64,000 bases of DNA from assembly GCF_012328925.1 (NCBI RefSeq), contig NZ_JAAXLS010000011.1:119180-183179 (forward strand), given 5' to 3'. The translations under genes were made by a program, and so were the position numbers. This stretch comes from Amycolatopsis acididurans. Its GTDB lineage: Bacteria; Actinomycetota; Actinomycetes; Mycobacteriales; Pseudonocardiaceae. This document shows positions 1 through 7,975 of this stretch, piece by piece. The stretch's first letter is position 1, and every line of letters starts with the position of its first letter. The notes below the pieces were generated by a model. The model saw nothing but the letters and a program-made list of their open reading frames with translations. It had not been told where the DNA came from and searched no databases.

Positions 1-146
1 CAGTTCAGCGGCTTGTAGGCACGGTCGTCGGAATGCACGGACACCGATCCGTCCGCCTTGATGAGCAGCAGCCGCGTGGCCATCGGCAGGTGGGCGGTCA
101 GGCGGCCGGCGTAGTCGACCTGGCAGCGAGCGAGTACGAGGCGCAC
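1..146 (-). CDS. nucS: Mismatch-specific endonuclease NucS, N-terminal fragment
   Basis: Reading leftward from a GTG at 146, the frame is open to the window edge for 48 codons. It gives the typical NucS N-terminus: [20 protein letters not shown], then a [13 protein letters not shown] segment and DDRAYKPLN. NucS (EndoMS) cuts both strands at mismatches and replaces MutS/MutL in most actinobacteria. Only the N-terminal dimerisation region is visible; the nuclease domain lies outside the window. The gene diverges from the Nudix gene at 163 with 16 bp between the starts. In mycobacteria nucS also lies a few genes beyond murA on the same side of the atp operon, so the position fits. Identification rests on recalled family sequence. 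Confidence 0.85.
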   Translation of the reverse strand, partial: MRLVLARCQVDYAGRLTAHLPMATRLLLIKADGSVSVHSDDRAYKPLN

Positions 147-162
147 CCAGCGAGGGTAGAAG

Positions 163-720
163 ATGCGCGGGCACACTGTCCGGGTGGATCCCATTCGACA
201 GGTCAGCTCGCGTGAGGTGTACCGGAACAACTGGATGACCGTGCGCGAGGACGGCATCCGCCGCCCCGACGGCTCGGCCGGCATCTACGGCGTCATCGAC
301 AAACCCGACTACGCACTGGTGATCCCGCTCGACGGCGACCGGCTGCAGCTGGTCGAGCAGTTCCGTTACCCGCTCGGCCTGCGCCGGTGGGAGTTCCCGC
401 AGGGCACCGCGCCGGATCTGGCCCACCAGGACCCGCTCGACCTCGCCGCCCGCGAACTGCGCGAGGAGACCGGGCTCGTCGCCGGGAAGATGACCGACCT
501 CGGCCTGCTCGACGTCGCGCCCGGCATGTCGAGCCAGCGCGGCCGGGTGTTCCTCGCGACGGAGCTGACCGAGGGCCCGCACGACCGCGAGCACGAGGAA
601 CAGGACATGCGCACCGGCTGGTTCACCCGCGAGGAGTTCGAGAAGTCGGTGCTGCGCGGCGAGATCACCGACGCCCAGTCGATCGCCGCCTACACGCTCC
701 TACTGTTCCACGAACGCTAA
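163..720 (+). CDS. Nudix hydrolase (ADP-ribose pyrophosphatase-like)
   Basis: A 185-residue Nudix protein. The box is visible as G81 followed, after a slightly lengthened spacer, by RELREETG at 97-104, which supplies the metal-binding glutamates. The upstream WEFPQG segment is typical of the ADP-sugar pyrophosphatase branch, so the likely activity is hydrolysis of a nucleoside-diphosphate-linked substrate such as ADP-ribose. Substrate cannot be fixed from the sequence. It is divergent from nucS and convergent with the crotonase gene, whose stop it overlaps by 4 bp. The ATG at 163 is preceded by a weak AGGGTAG; a GTG at residue 7 is an alternative start. Confidence 0.85.
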   Translation: MRGHTVRVDPIRQVSSREVYRNNWMTVREDGIRRPDGSAGIYGVIDKPDYALVIPLDGDRLQLVEQFRYPLGLRRWEFPQGTAPDLAHQDPLDLAARELREETGLVAGKMTDLGLLDVAPGMSSQRGRVFLATELTEGPHDREHEEQDMRTGWFTREEFEKSVLRGEITDAQSIAAYTLLLFHER

Positions 721-1490
721 TCGGTCCACTCCGGCTTGCGCTTCTCCAGGAACGCGGCCATGCCTTCGCGGGCGCCGGGGATCTGGGAGGCCGCCGCCAT
801 CACCTCGACGGCGATCGCGTACGCGTCGGCTTCGGGGCGGTCGAGCTGGGCGTAGAGGGTCTGCTTGCCCAGCGCCTTGCTCGCCCGGCTGCCCTTGGTG
901 GCGCGGCCGAGCAGTTCGGTGACCGCCTCGTCCAGCCGCTCGTCCGGCACGACGCGGTTCACCAGGCCCCAGTCCAGCGCCGTGACGGCGTCGATCACGT
1001 CACCGGTCAGCGCCATCTCCATCAGCCGCTTGCGCCCGACCGCCCGGGCGACGGGCACGGCCGGGGTGTGGCAGAACCAGCCGCCCTTGCCGCCGGGCAA
1101 GGCGAACCCGGCCGATTCGGCAGCGACCGCCAGGTCGCAGGATGCCACGAGCTGGCAGCCGGCGGCCGTGGCGAGCCCGTGCACCCTGGCGATGACGACC
1201 TGCGGCACGGACTCGATCGTGCGCATCAGCTCGGTGCACAGCCGCAGCAGCTCACGCACCCCGGTCAGGTCACGGGCGGCGACGTCGCCGAAGTCGTGCC
1301 CGGCGGAGAACACCGGTCCGGCCCCGGCCAGCACGATCCCGGTCGCGTCGGTCCGTCCCGCCTCGCGGAACGCCGCGAGCAGTTCGGCGAGGTGCTCCTC
1401 GGACAACGAGTTGCGCCGCGCGGCGCGGTTCATCGTGATCGTGACCGTGGCGCCGTCGCGCTTGACCAGGATGTGCTCGTATTCGCCCAT
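717..1490 (-). CDS. Enoyl-CoA hydratase/isomerase family protein (ECHDC3-like)
   Basis: A 257-residue crotonase-fold protein. The first oxyanion-hole segment is FSAGHDF (61-67) and the second is HGLATAAG with GCQLVASCD (104-119). Classical hydratases carry a catalytic Glu in the GGGCEL motif; here the corresponding position is Gln113 (GCQL). This is the pattern of the ECHDC3 branch, so straightforward hydratase activity is doubtful. It lies 9 bp after the EthD-like gene and is probably cotranscribed with it, which suggests a role in CoA-thioester metabolism linked to the neighbouring catabolic genes. The exact reaction is not predictable. Confidence 0.85.
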   Translation of the reverse strand: MGEYEHILVKRDGATVTITMNRAARRNSLSEEHLAELLAAFREAGRTDATGIVLAGAGPVFSAGHDFGDVAARDLTGVRELLRLCTELMRTIESVPQVVIARVHGLATAAGCQLVASCDLAVAAESAGFALPGGKGGWFCHTPAVPVARAVGRKRLMEMALTGDVIDAVTALDWGLVNRVVPDERLDEAVTELLGRATKGSRASKALGKQTLYAQLDRPEADAYAIAVEVMAAASQIPGAREGMAAFLEKRKPEWTD

Positions 1491-1499
1491 GCCCCGACG

Positions 1500-2126
1500 C
1501 TAACTCACCCGCACGGTGTTGTGATACCCGAAGACACGCCGCTCACGAGCGGTCACTTCGCGCATCACGCGCTCGCGGCGCGCGGTACTGGTGGCCTCGC
1601 GGTAGAGGGGCTGTGCGAACAGGTCCACACTGTCGATCTCGTGGAATGCCAGCAGATCCGGGCCGCTGCCGCCGGTTCGCCGGTAGCGCCGGGTGCGGCG
1701 CCAGCCGGGCATCGCGTGCAGCAGCGGGACGTGCTCCTCGCGGTACCAGGCGTCCAGCCCGTCCGGATCCCGTGTCGACAAAGCGACCGAGACGACGACG
1801 GGAGGCGCGACGGTGACCTCGCCACGGTCGTCGATCTGCTCGTACACCCGCCGGTCGAGCACGTCGAGCCGCTCGACCACCGACCGCTCGCGCGGGCTGC
1901 GCACGCGCACCGCCTCGTACTCCGGCGACTCCAGCGCCGCCAGGTCGAGTTCGTACCACGCGAGCCAGCCCGGCCGCTGCCCGTCGAGCGCGCGGTAGCG
2001 GTACCCGCTGCGAATACCGGGCACGGACAGGCGCGCCGGCGCGTGCTCGTTGTCGTACCAGTCGTGGAACTCCGCGTCGCCGGCCCGCCCTGGCTCGGCG
2101 AACACGAAAAGCAGGCCTTCGCTCAT
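1500..2126 (-). CDS. EthD-like dimeric alpha/beta-barrel protein, duplicated domain
   Basis: A 208-residue protein built from two ferredoxin-like (dimeric alpha/beta barrel) repeats. The first has FHDWYDNEHAPARLSVPG near residues 20-37 and the second has LDAWYREEHVPLLHAMPG near 124-141; both fit the EthD-type WYxxEHxP signature. Such proteins accompany catabolic monooxygenases and hydrolases, often with unclear biochemical roles. The ATG at 2126 lies only 17 bp from the GTG of the divergent IclR regulator, so the two promoters must overlap the opposing coding regions. It is followed closely by the crotonase gene. Function beyond the fold is unknown. Confidence 0.7.
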   Translation of the reverse strand: MSEGLLFVFAEPGRAGDAEFHDWYDNEHAPARLSVPGIRSGYRYRALDGQRPGWLAWYELDLAALESPEYEAVRVRSPRERSVVERLDVLDRRVYEQIDDRGEVTVAPPVVVSVALSTRDPDGLDAWYREEHVPLLHAMPGWRRTRRYRRTGGSGPDLLAFHEIDSVDLFAQPLYREATSTARRERVMREVTARERRVFGYHNTVRVS

Positions 2127-2143
2127 CGGGTACCGTTCTTTCC

Positions 2144-2914
2144 GTGTCGCGTGAGGATCCGGACGTCATCGATTCGGTGGAGAAGGCTTTCCGCCTGCTG
2201 CAGAGCTTCTCCGCCGAACGGTCCGCGATGACGGTGAGCGAGGCGGCCGCCGCCACCGGGCTCACCAGGGCCACCGCGCGCCGGATCCTGCTGACCCTGG
2301 AGCGGCTCGGGTTCGCCGAAACCGACGGCCGCAGTTTCCGGCTCACCGCCGGCGTGCTGCGGCTCGGCTACGGCTACCTGGCCGCACTGCCGTTCTGGGA
2401 GCACGCCCAGCCGCACATGCGCGCGCTGTCCGACGAACTGCGCGAGTCCAGCTCGATGGCCACATTGGACGGTGGCGAGATCGTCTACGTGGCCCGCGTG
2501 CCGGCATCCCGGTCGATGACGATCACGCTCAACGTCGGCTCCCGCCTGCCCGCCTATCCCACGTCGATGGGCCGGGTGCTGCTGGCCGCGCTGCCCGAAC
2601 CCGAGCTGCGCTCCTATTTGGACTCCACGACGCTGGAACGCCTGACCCCCAACACGATCACCGATCCCGACGAGCTGCGGGCCGAGCTGCGCCGCGTCGC
2701 CGAGCAGGGTTTCGCAGTGGTCGACGGGGAACGCGAGGAGGGCATCCGCTCGGCGGCGGCCCCGGTTCGCGGCTCCACCGGACGCGTGCTGGCCGCGCTG
2801 AACGTGTCCGCCAACGCGGGCCGCGTGTCGCTGGAGGAGCTGCGCGGGCGGTTCGTGCCGCGCCTGCTGGAGACCGCCGAGGCGATCACCAAGGACATCG
2901 CCGGGCTGCATTAG
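2144..2914 (+). CDS. IclR-family transcriptional regulator
   Basis: A 256-residue IclR regulator. The N-terminal winged helix spans roughly residues 8-72 (the MTVSEAAAATGLTRATARRI helix-turn-helix) and the effector-binding domain follows from about 78 to 250. The closest type is the PcaR/PcaU/PobR branch that controls aromatic-acid degradation, judged from the LPAYPTSMGRVLLAALPE segment. It starts with GTG at 2144. It probably controls the leftward catabolic genes around it, and the tandem repeats before dctA (6411-6446) look like its operators; that link is inferred. Its 3' end overlaps the convergent hydrolase gene by 4 bp. Confidence 0.9.
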   Translation: MSREDPDVIDSVEKAFRLLQSFSAERSAMTVSEAAAATGLTRATARRILLTLERLGFAETDGRSFRLTAGVLRLGYGYLAALPFWEHAQPHMRALSDELRESSSMATLDGGEIVYVARVPASRSMTITLNVGSRLPAYPTSMGRVLLAALPEPELRSYLDSTTLERLTPNTITDPDELRAELRRVAEQGFAVVDGEREEGIRSAAAPVRGSTGRVLAALNVSANAGRVSLEELRGRFVPRLLETAEAITKDIAGLH

Positions 2915-3780
2915 AAGCCGAAGCACCGCGCCGGATTGGTGACCAGCAGCCGCCGCAGGGCCGCCTCGCCGGGCGCGATCTCGGCGAGGGCGTTGACCAG
3001 GTCCCCGTCGTTGGGCATGAAGCCGTGCGTGTTCGGGTGCGGGAAGTCGGTACCCCACACGACACGATCCGGCGCCTCGGTAGCGAGCAGCCTGGCCAGC
3101 GCGACCGCATCACCCAGCTCCGGCGGCCGGGTGGCGATCCGGTCGGCGCCGGAAAGCTTCACCCACACGTCACCGGAATCCAGCAACCGCAACAGCGCCG
3201 CGACCGCCTTGCTGTCCGAACCGGACCGCGGATCGACACGGGCCATGTGGTCGATCACGACGGGCAGCGGCAAGGAGCGTACGAGATCCTCGTGCTCGGC
3301 GATCCCGTCCCCGGCCACATGCAGTGCGATGTGCCAGCCATGGGCCTCGATCCTGCCGACGATGGCGCGGATCGTCTCCGTCGACGGCGCGGGCCCGAGA
3401 TGCGGCGTGAAGTGCAGGCGCGCGCCGCGCACCCCGGCCTCGTGCAGCCGGGCGATCTCCTCGTCCGGCGTCGCGGGTGTCACCAGCGCGACGCCCCGGT
3501 AGCGGCCACCGCCCTGCTCCAGCGCGTCGAGCAGCGCGGAGTGGTCGGTGCCGTGACACGCCGACTGCACGATGACCGAACGCTCGAAGCCGAGGAAGTC
3601 GTGCAGCCGCCGCAGATCCGCCAGCGGCGCCTCGGGCGGGGTGAACGTGCGGTCTTCGGCGTAGGGGAACCTGGACACCGGTCCGAAGATGTGGCAATGC
3701 GCGTCGCACGCGCCGGCGGGCAGCGAGATCACCGGCGCCTTCGGGTTCGGGTCGGGGCCGGGGCAGGTCGGTTCGGTCAT
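2911..3780 (-). CDS. Amidohydrolase family 2, LigI-like (2-pyrone-4,6-dicarboxylate hydrolase type)
   Basis: A 289-residue TIM-barrel amidohydrolase. Metal and substrate motifs are DAHCHIFGP near residue 26, HFTPH near 122, HVAGDG near 153, DHMAR near 177 and WGTDFPHPN near 245. This set matches LigI-like 2-pyrone-4,6-dicarboxylate lactonases of the lignin-derived protocatechuate 4,5-cleavage route. It is last in the leftward run dctA-CMD-SDR-hydrolase, and its ATG shares one base with the SDR stop (TGATG), indicating coupled translation. The true substrate may be a related lactone or dicarboxylate, since no ring-cleavage dioxygenase is present here. Confidence 0.8.
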   Translation of the reverse strand: MTEPTCPGPDPNPKAPVISLPAGACDAHCHIFGPVSRFPYAEDRTFTPPEAPLADLRRLHDFLGFERSVIVQSACHGTDHSALLDALEQGGGRYRGVALVTPATPDEEIARLHEAGVRGARLHFTPHLGPAPSTETIRAIVGRIEAHGWHIALHVAGDGIAEHEDLVRSLPLPVVIDHMARVDPRSGSDSKAVAALLRLLDSGDVWVKLSGADRIATRPPELGDAVALARLLATEAPDRVVWGTDFPHPNTHGFMPNDGDLVNALAEIAPGEAALRRLLVTNPARCFGF

Positions 3781-4571
3781 CAGTCACACCTCGCGGTCAT
3801 TCCGCCGTCCACAACGATTTCCGTGCCCGTGACGAACCGGGCCTCGTCGGAGGCCAGGAACAGCGCGGCGTACGCGGTGTCCCTGCCGTCTCCCATGAAG
3901 CCCAGCGGGATCCGGGCCTGGCGCTGGGCCAGTAACGCCTCGACATCACCGCCCGCGCGCTGCCCGGCCAGCCGTGACTCGACCATCGGCGTGTGCAACT
4001 GGCCCGGCACCACGGTGTTCACGCGAATGCCGTCTGCCGCATGCTGCACGGCGGTGACGCGGGAGAACTGGATCACCGCCGCCTTCGCGGACGCGTATCC
4101 GACCTGCGCCGATCCGGTCCAGCGCAGGCCCGAGGTGGACGCTGTGTTCACGATCGCGCCACCACCCTGCTCGCGCATCACCGGGATGGCATGCTTGCAG
4201 GTCAAGAACACGCTGGTCAGGTTGTAGTCGAGCTGCGCCTGCCAGTCCTGCTCGGTCAGTTCGACCGGGCCGCCGTGCCGCGACCCGCCGACGTTGTTGA
4301 CCAGGATGTCGATCCGGCCGAACTCGCCGCGGCACGCCTCGATCATCGCCGCGACGGCGGTGTCGTCGGTGACGTCGCAGGTGTGCGTGGCGATCGTGCC
4401 CTCGACGCGCTGGACTGTTTCGGTGAGCGCGCCGGGTTCGAGGTCCACGGCGAACACCTTGGCACCTTCGCGGGCGAACGCCACCGCGGCGGCGCGCCCG
4501 TTGCCCCAGCCGGGACCGACGCTGCCGGCACCCGTGATGACGGCGACCTTGCCGTCGAGCCTGCCCGTCAC
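3780..4571 (-). CDS. SDR-family NAD(P)-dependent oxidoreductase
   Basis: A 263-residue classical short-chain dehydrogenase. It has the dinucleotide-binding TGAGSVGPGWG (about 14-24, with a longer glycine loop than usual), NNVG near 92, catalytic Ser near 145 and the YASAK Tyr/Lys pair near 158-162. Start is GTG at 4571, which overlaps the TGA of the upstream CMD gene (GTGA). It is the middle gene of a translationally coupled set feeding the LigI-like hydrolase, so it probably oxidises a hydroxy or diol intermediate of the same pathway. Substrate is unknown. Confidence 0.88.
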   Translation of the reverse strand: MTGRLDGKVAVITGAGSVGPGWGNGRAAAVAFAREGAKVFAVDLEPGALTETVQRVEGTIATHTCDVTDDTAVAAMIEACRGEFGRIDILVNNVGGSRHGGPVELTEQDWQAQLDYNLTSVFLTCKHAIPVMREQGGGAIVNTASTSGLRWTGSAQVGYASAKAAVIQFSRVTAVQHAADGIRVNTVVPGQLHTPMVESRLAGQRAGGDVEALLAQRQARIPLGFMGDGRDTAYAALFLASDEARFVTGTEIVVDGGMTARCD

Positions 4572-5074
4572 TCCTTACCGACCTCCAGCGCGACCAGGAA
4601 CCGCGACACCATGTTGTAGGCGGCGACGGTCACGGTGAGCTCGACCAGCTGCTGATCGTCGAAATGCTTGCCCAGCAGGCGGAACAGCTCGTCCTCCACG
4701 GCGATGTCGTTGGTCATCGCGTCGGTGTAGGCCAGTGTGGCGCGCTGGCGGTCGTCGAGCGCGCCGGTGTCCGCGCCGACGCGCAGTGCGGCCAACTGCT
4801 CGCCGCTCATGCCGGCCTCGCGGGCGACCGGCTCGTGCGCGGCCCATTCGTAGGCCGCGCCGTTGAGTTCCGCGACGCGAAGCACGGCGAGCTCGCGGAT
4901 GTCCCCCGGCAGGGTCGAAGCCCCCCGGATGGCGCCGAGCAGGCTGTTCCAGCCGTCCGCGAACCGCGGGCTGTGCAGCAGCATGCCGTCCAGCGGGGTG
5001 AGGCGACCGCCCCGGCGCTGCCGGATGCGGTCGGCCACGTCGCCGCCCTCGACCACGTAGTCGAGCCTTGCCAT
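4568..5074 (-). CDS. Carboxymuconolactone decarboxylase family protein
   Basis: A 168-residue helical CMD-domain protein. The core is ELAVLRVAELNGAAYEWAAH near residues 61-80, with the YEWxxH pattern seen in this family. The CxxC pair of AhpD-type peroxidases is absent, so a redox role is unlikely and a decarboxylase or lactone-type role fits better. ATG at 5074 follows a GGAG Shine-Dalgarno. It lies 12 bp after dctA and overlaps the SDR start by 4 bp. Together with the LigI-like hydrolase it points to degradation of a cyclic dicarboxylate, but the exact step is not determinable. Confidence 0.8.
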   Translation of the reverse strand: MARLDYVVEGGDVADRIRQRRGGRLTPLDGMLLHSPRFADGWNSLLGAIRGASTLPGDIRELAVLRVAELNGAAYEWAAHEPVAREAGMSGEQLAALRVGADTGALDDRQRATLAYTDAMTNDIAVEDELFRLLGKHFDDQQLVELTVTVAAYNMVSRFLVALEVGKE

Positions 5075-5086
5075 CTGACTCCTTTC

Positions 5087-6397
5087 TCAGGCCGCCGGAA
5101 CGGTTTCCGCGTTGCCGGTGACGGGTTTGCCGGACAGCACGACGCGCGCCCGGTCGAGGTCGAGCACGCCTTCCCAGCGGCTCACGACGATGCTGCCGAG
5201 CATCTGGCCGCACAGGCTCACCAGACCACGCATCGTGGACAGGAACCGGTCGATGCCCAGCACCAGCATGATGCCCGCGACCGGGACGGCACCCGTGGTG
5301 GACAACGTCGCGGCGAGGATCACGAACCCCGCTCCCGCCACGCCCGCGCTGCCCTTCGAGGTGATCATGAAGACCGCGAGCAGGCCGATCTGCTGCCACA
5401 GTGAGAGGTTCACATCGAAGGCCTGTGCGATGTAGAGCGAGGCGAACCCGAGGTAGAGGCACACGCCGTCACCGTTGAACGCGTAGCCCGAGGGCACCAC
5501 GAGACCGACGATCCGCTTCGGACAGCCGAGGTTCTCGAGCTTGCGCATCAGTTGCGGCATCACGGCTTCGTAGTTGGCGGTGCCGAGCGTGATGAGCAGT
5601 TCGTCCTTGAAGTAGCGGTACACGCGCAGGATCCGCAGGCCGCAGAGCCGGGCCACGACGCCGAACACCACGAGGCAGAACATGATGCCGGTCGCCCAGA
5701 ACAGCACGACGATCCCGCCGAGACTGGCCAAAGTGGACGCGCCGAACTTGCCGGTCGTGTAGGCCATCGCCCCGAACGCCCCGATCGGCGCGAGATACAT
5801 GATGATCTTGACGATGCCGAACAGCGCCTCGCTGACCCGCTCCACGCCTCGCACGATCGGCGCCGCGCGCTCCCCCATGGCCTTCAGCGCGATGGCGAAC
5901 AGGATCGCGATCAGCAGCACCTGCAGGACGTTGCCCTCGGTGAAGGCGCTGACCACGGTTTTCGGGATGATGTTGACCAGGAAGTCGTACCAGTGCTGCG
6001 ATTCGCCGGCCTGCGCGTACTGTTGCGCGCTGCCGGAGAGCTTGAGCGAGTCCGGTTTGGCGTGGATTCCCGAGCCCGGGTTGAACAGGTCCATCACGAT
6101 CAGGCCGATGATCAGCGCGATCGTGGTGAGCACCTCGAAGTAGACCAGCGCCTTGACGCCGACGCGCCCCACGCTGGTGAGCTCGCCCGCGGACGCGATC
6201 CCGGTGACGATCGTGCAGAACACGACCGGGGCGATGAGCATCTGGATCAGGGAGATGAACCCGGTACCGACGGGTTGCAGCGAGGCGCCGACCCCGGGCG
6301 CGACGAACCCCAGCACCGCCCCCAGCACGATCGCCACCAGCACGGTGACGTAGAGCTTCGTCGTGAAAGCACTTCGCAAGACTGTTCCGGCCGACAT
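5087..6397 (-). CDS. dctA: C4-dicarboxylate/cation symporter DctA family
   Basis: A 436-residue membrane protein of the dicarboxylate/amino acid:cation symporter family, with about eight hydrophobic helices. Diagnostic segments are SLIQMLIAPVVFCTIV (TM2 region), the serine-containing SKGSAGVAGAGF re-entrant loop and VPVAGIMLVLGIDRF with the conserved GIDRF motif. It would import succinate-like dicarboxylates with protons or sodium. It is the first gene of the leftward catabolic run, so the pathway substrate is probably a dicarboxylate. The ATG lies 14 bp from the tandem operator-like repeats at 6411-6446, which suggests tight control by the IclR protein encoded at 2144. Confidence 0.9.
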   Translation of the reverse strand: MSAGTVLRSAFTTKLYVTVLVAIVLGAVLGFVAPGVGASLQPVGTGFISLIQMLIAPVVFCTIVTGIASAGELTSVGRVGVKALVYFEVLTTIALIIGLIVMDLFNPGSGIHAKPDSLKLSGSAQQYAQAGESQHWYDFLVNIIPKTVVSAFTEGNVLQVLLIAILFAIALKAMGERAAPIVRGVERVSEALFGIVKIIMYLAPIGAFGAMAYTTGKFGASTLASLGGIVVLFWATGIMFCLVVFGVVARLCGLRILRVYRYFKDELLITLGTANYEAVMPQLMRKLENLGCPKRIVGLVVPSGYAFNGDGVCLYLGFASLYIAQAFDVNLSLWQQIGLLAVFMITSKGSAGVAGAGFVILAATLSTTGAVPVAGIMLVLGIDRFLSTMRGLVSLCGQMLGSIVVSRWEGVLDLDRARVVLSGKPVTGNAETVPAA

Positions 6398-6410
6398 CTT
6401 CGTCTCCGCA

Positions 6411-6446
6411 TGTTCGACTGACGTACATCTGCTCGTCTGACGAACA
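6411..6446. promoter_or_regulatory. Two tandem IclR-type operator repeats before dctA
   Basis: Two 17-bp direct repeats, TGTTCGACTGACGTACA (6411-6427) and TGCTCGTCTGACGAACA (6430-6446), match at 14 of 17 positions. Each is an imperfect inverted repeat of the form TGTTCG-N5-CGNACA. IclR proteins of the PcaR type bind GTTCG-containing inverted repeats, so these are likely operators. They end 14 bp upstream of the dctA start codon, consistent with repression or activation at this promoter. Confidence 0.55.
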
Positions 6447-6508
6447 CACTATGCGCGCACGAGCCGACCGGGTCAAGAGGGTTGACCCCGTGGCAGGCAC
6501 ACGGCCAA

Positions 6509-6533
6509 GGCGCGGCGCCGATCACGCCGCGCC
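6509..6533 (-). terminator. Stem-loop after ehuA, probable terminator
   Basis: A perfect 9-bp stem, GGCGCGGCG (6509-6517) with CGCCGCGCC (6525-6533), has a 7-base loop. It begins about 20 bp past the ehuA stop. There is no U-tract, as is common for actinomycete terminators. Confidence 0.5.
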
Positions 6534-6552
6534 GCTCAGCCTCCTACCGGGC

Positions 6553-7335
6553 TCAGGCCCGGTCCAGAACCGCGTGCAGGAACTCCCGTGTCCTGGGCTG
6601 TTCCGGCGCGGTGAACAGCTTCTCGGGCACGGCGTCCTCGATGACCTGCCCCTGGTCGAACATCATCACCCGGTCCGAGACGTCGCGCGCGAACTGCATC
6701 TCGTGCGTGACGCACAGGAACGTGATGTCCGTGGTGGTCGCGATCTCCTTGAGCACCCGCAGCACACCCGCCACCAGTTCGGGGTCGAGCGCGGAGGTCA
6801 CCTCGTCCAGCAACAGCACTCGTGGCCGCATCGCCAGCGCCCGTGCGATCGCGACACGTTGCTGCTGACCGCCGGAAAGCTGGCTCGGGTGCGCCCTGGC
6901 CTTGTCGCTGAGGCCGACCATGTCGAGCAGGTCCACGGCCCGCGCCTCGGCCTCCCCTTTGGACAGTCCGAGCGCGCGTATCGGCGCCTCGGTGACGTTC
7001 TGCAGCACGTTCATGTTCGGGAACAGGTTGAACTGCTGGAAGACCATCCCGATCCGCTTGCGCATCTGCCGCAGGTGCTTCTCGTTGGCGGGCACCATGT
7101 TGTCGCCCCTGGGGGTATGCGTCAGGCATTCGCCGCCCACGTAGATCCGGCCTTCGTTGACGCGCTCCAGCGTCATCAGCAGGCGCAGGATCGTCGTCTT
7201 GCCCGAACCACTCGGCCCGATCAGCGTCACGAACTCACCGGGCGAAACCGTGAAGTCCAGCTCCCGCAGCACCACGTGATCGCCGAACTTCTTGACCACA
7301 CCGTCGAAACGGATCATCTCAGAGGTGTCCGACAC
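6553..7335 (-). CDS. ehuA: Polar amino acid/ectoine ABC transporter ATP-binding protein (EhuA-like)
   Basis: A 260-residue ABC ATPase. Walker A is GPSGSGKTT (40-48), the signature is LSGGQQQR (153-160), Walker B is LLLDE (174-178), and a switch His follows in VTHE. The best fit is the GlnQ/EhuA group of polar amino acid transporters. The GTG at 7335 has a GGAG element about 7 bases upstream and overlaps the end of the permease gene by 17 bp; an ATG six codons later is an alternative. It is last in an operon ordered binding protein, permease, permease, ATPase, the order of the ehuBCDA ectoine/hydroxyectoine uptake operon. Confidence 0.85.
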   Translation of the reverse strand: MSDTSEMIRFDGVVKKFGDHVVLRELDFTVSPGEFVTLIGPSGSGKTTILRLLMTLERVNEGRIYVGGECLTHTPRGDNMVPANEKHLRQMRKRIGMVFQQFNLFPNMNVLQNVTEAPIRALGLSKGEAEARAVDLLDMVGLSDKARAHPSQLSGGQQQRVAIARALAMRPRVLLLDEVTSALDPELVAGVLRVLKEIATTTDITFLCVTHEMQFARDVSDRVMMFDQGQVIEDAVPEKLFTAPEQPRTREFLHAVLDRA

Positions 7336-7975
7336 GACGCTCCAACCTTCTCACCAGAATCGACGACGGATAACTGACGAGCAGGAACAACAGGCCCGCC
7401 AGCGTGTAGGGCTCGATAACCCGGAACGTCTCCGCCCCCTGCTCCTTGGCGCGGTTGAGCACGTCGAGCACACCGATCGCGAGCAGCAGCGGCGTTTCCT
7501 TGAACATCGAGATCGTGTAGTTGCCCAGCGCCGGCAGCACCCGCGGCACCGCTTGCGGCAGGATGACGCCGAGCCACACCCGCGAGCGCGGCAGGCTGAG
7601 CGCGGTCGCGGCCTCCCACTGTCCTTTCGGGACGGCGTCGATACCCGCCCGGTAGACCTCGGAGGTGTAAGTGGCGTAATGGATCCCGATCGCCACCACA
7701 CCGGTCAAGAACGCCGAGGGCTTGATGCCCAGCGCGGGCCATAGCAGGTAGAAGATGATGAACACCTGGATCAGCAGCGGAGTGCTGCGCACCAGCTCCA
7801 CGAACAGGAACACGGCCTGGCTCAGCACCGGTACCCGAGCCCGCCGGATCAGCGCGAACACGAGACCGACCACGTAGGCCAGGATCGAACCCAGGACCGT
7901 CAGCTCGACGGTGACCACCAGACCTTGGAGCAGCAGGGGAATCGAGTCGCGTGCGTTCTGCCAGTCCCAGTTCAT
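7319..7975 (-). CDS. ehuD: ABC transporter permease (EhuD-like)
   Basis: A 218-residue HisM-type permease with about five membrane helices. The EAA loop with the ATPase-coupling helix reads GQWEAATALSLPRSRVWLGVILPQA (given here in pieces: GQWEAATALSL near residue 124 and ILPQA near 144). The NWDWxxxRDSIPLLLQGLVVT N-terminus and gene order fit EhuD. It directly abuts the preceding permease gene and overlaps ehuA. With EhuC it would form the membrane heterodimer. Ectoine specificity is inferred; a polar amino acid is the alternative substrate. Confidence 0.8.
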   Translation of the reverse strand: MNWDWQNARDSIPLLLQGLVVTVELTVLGSILAYVVGLVFALIRRARVPVLSQAVFLFVELVRSTPLLIQVFIIFYLLWPALGIKPSAFLTGVVAIGIHYATYTSEVYRAGIDAVPKGQWEAATALSLPRSRVWLGVILPQAVPRVLPALGNYTISMFKETPLLLAIGVLDVLNRAKEQGAETFRVIEPYTLAGLLFLLVSYPSSILVRRLERRVGHL

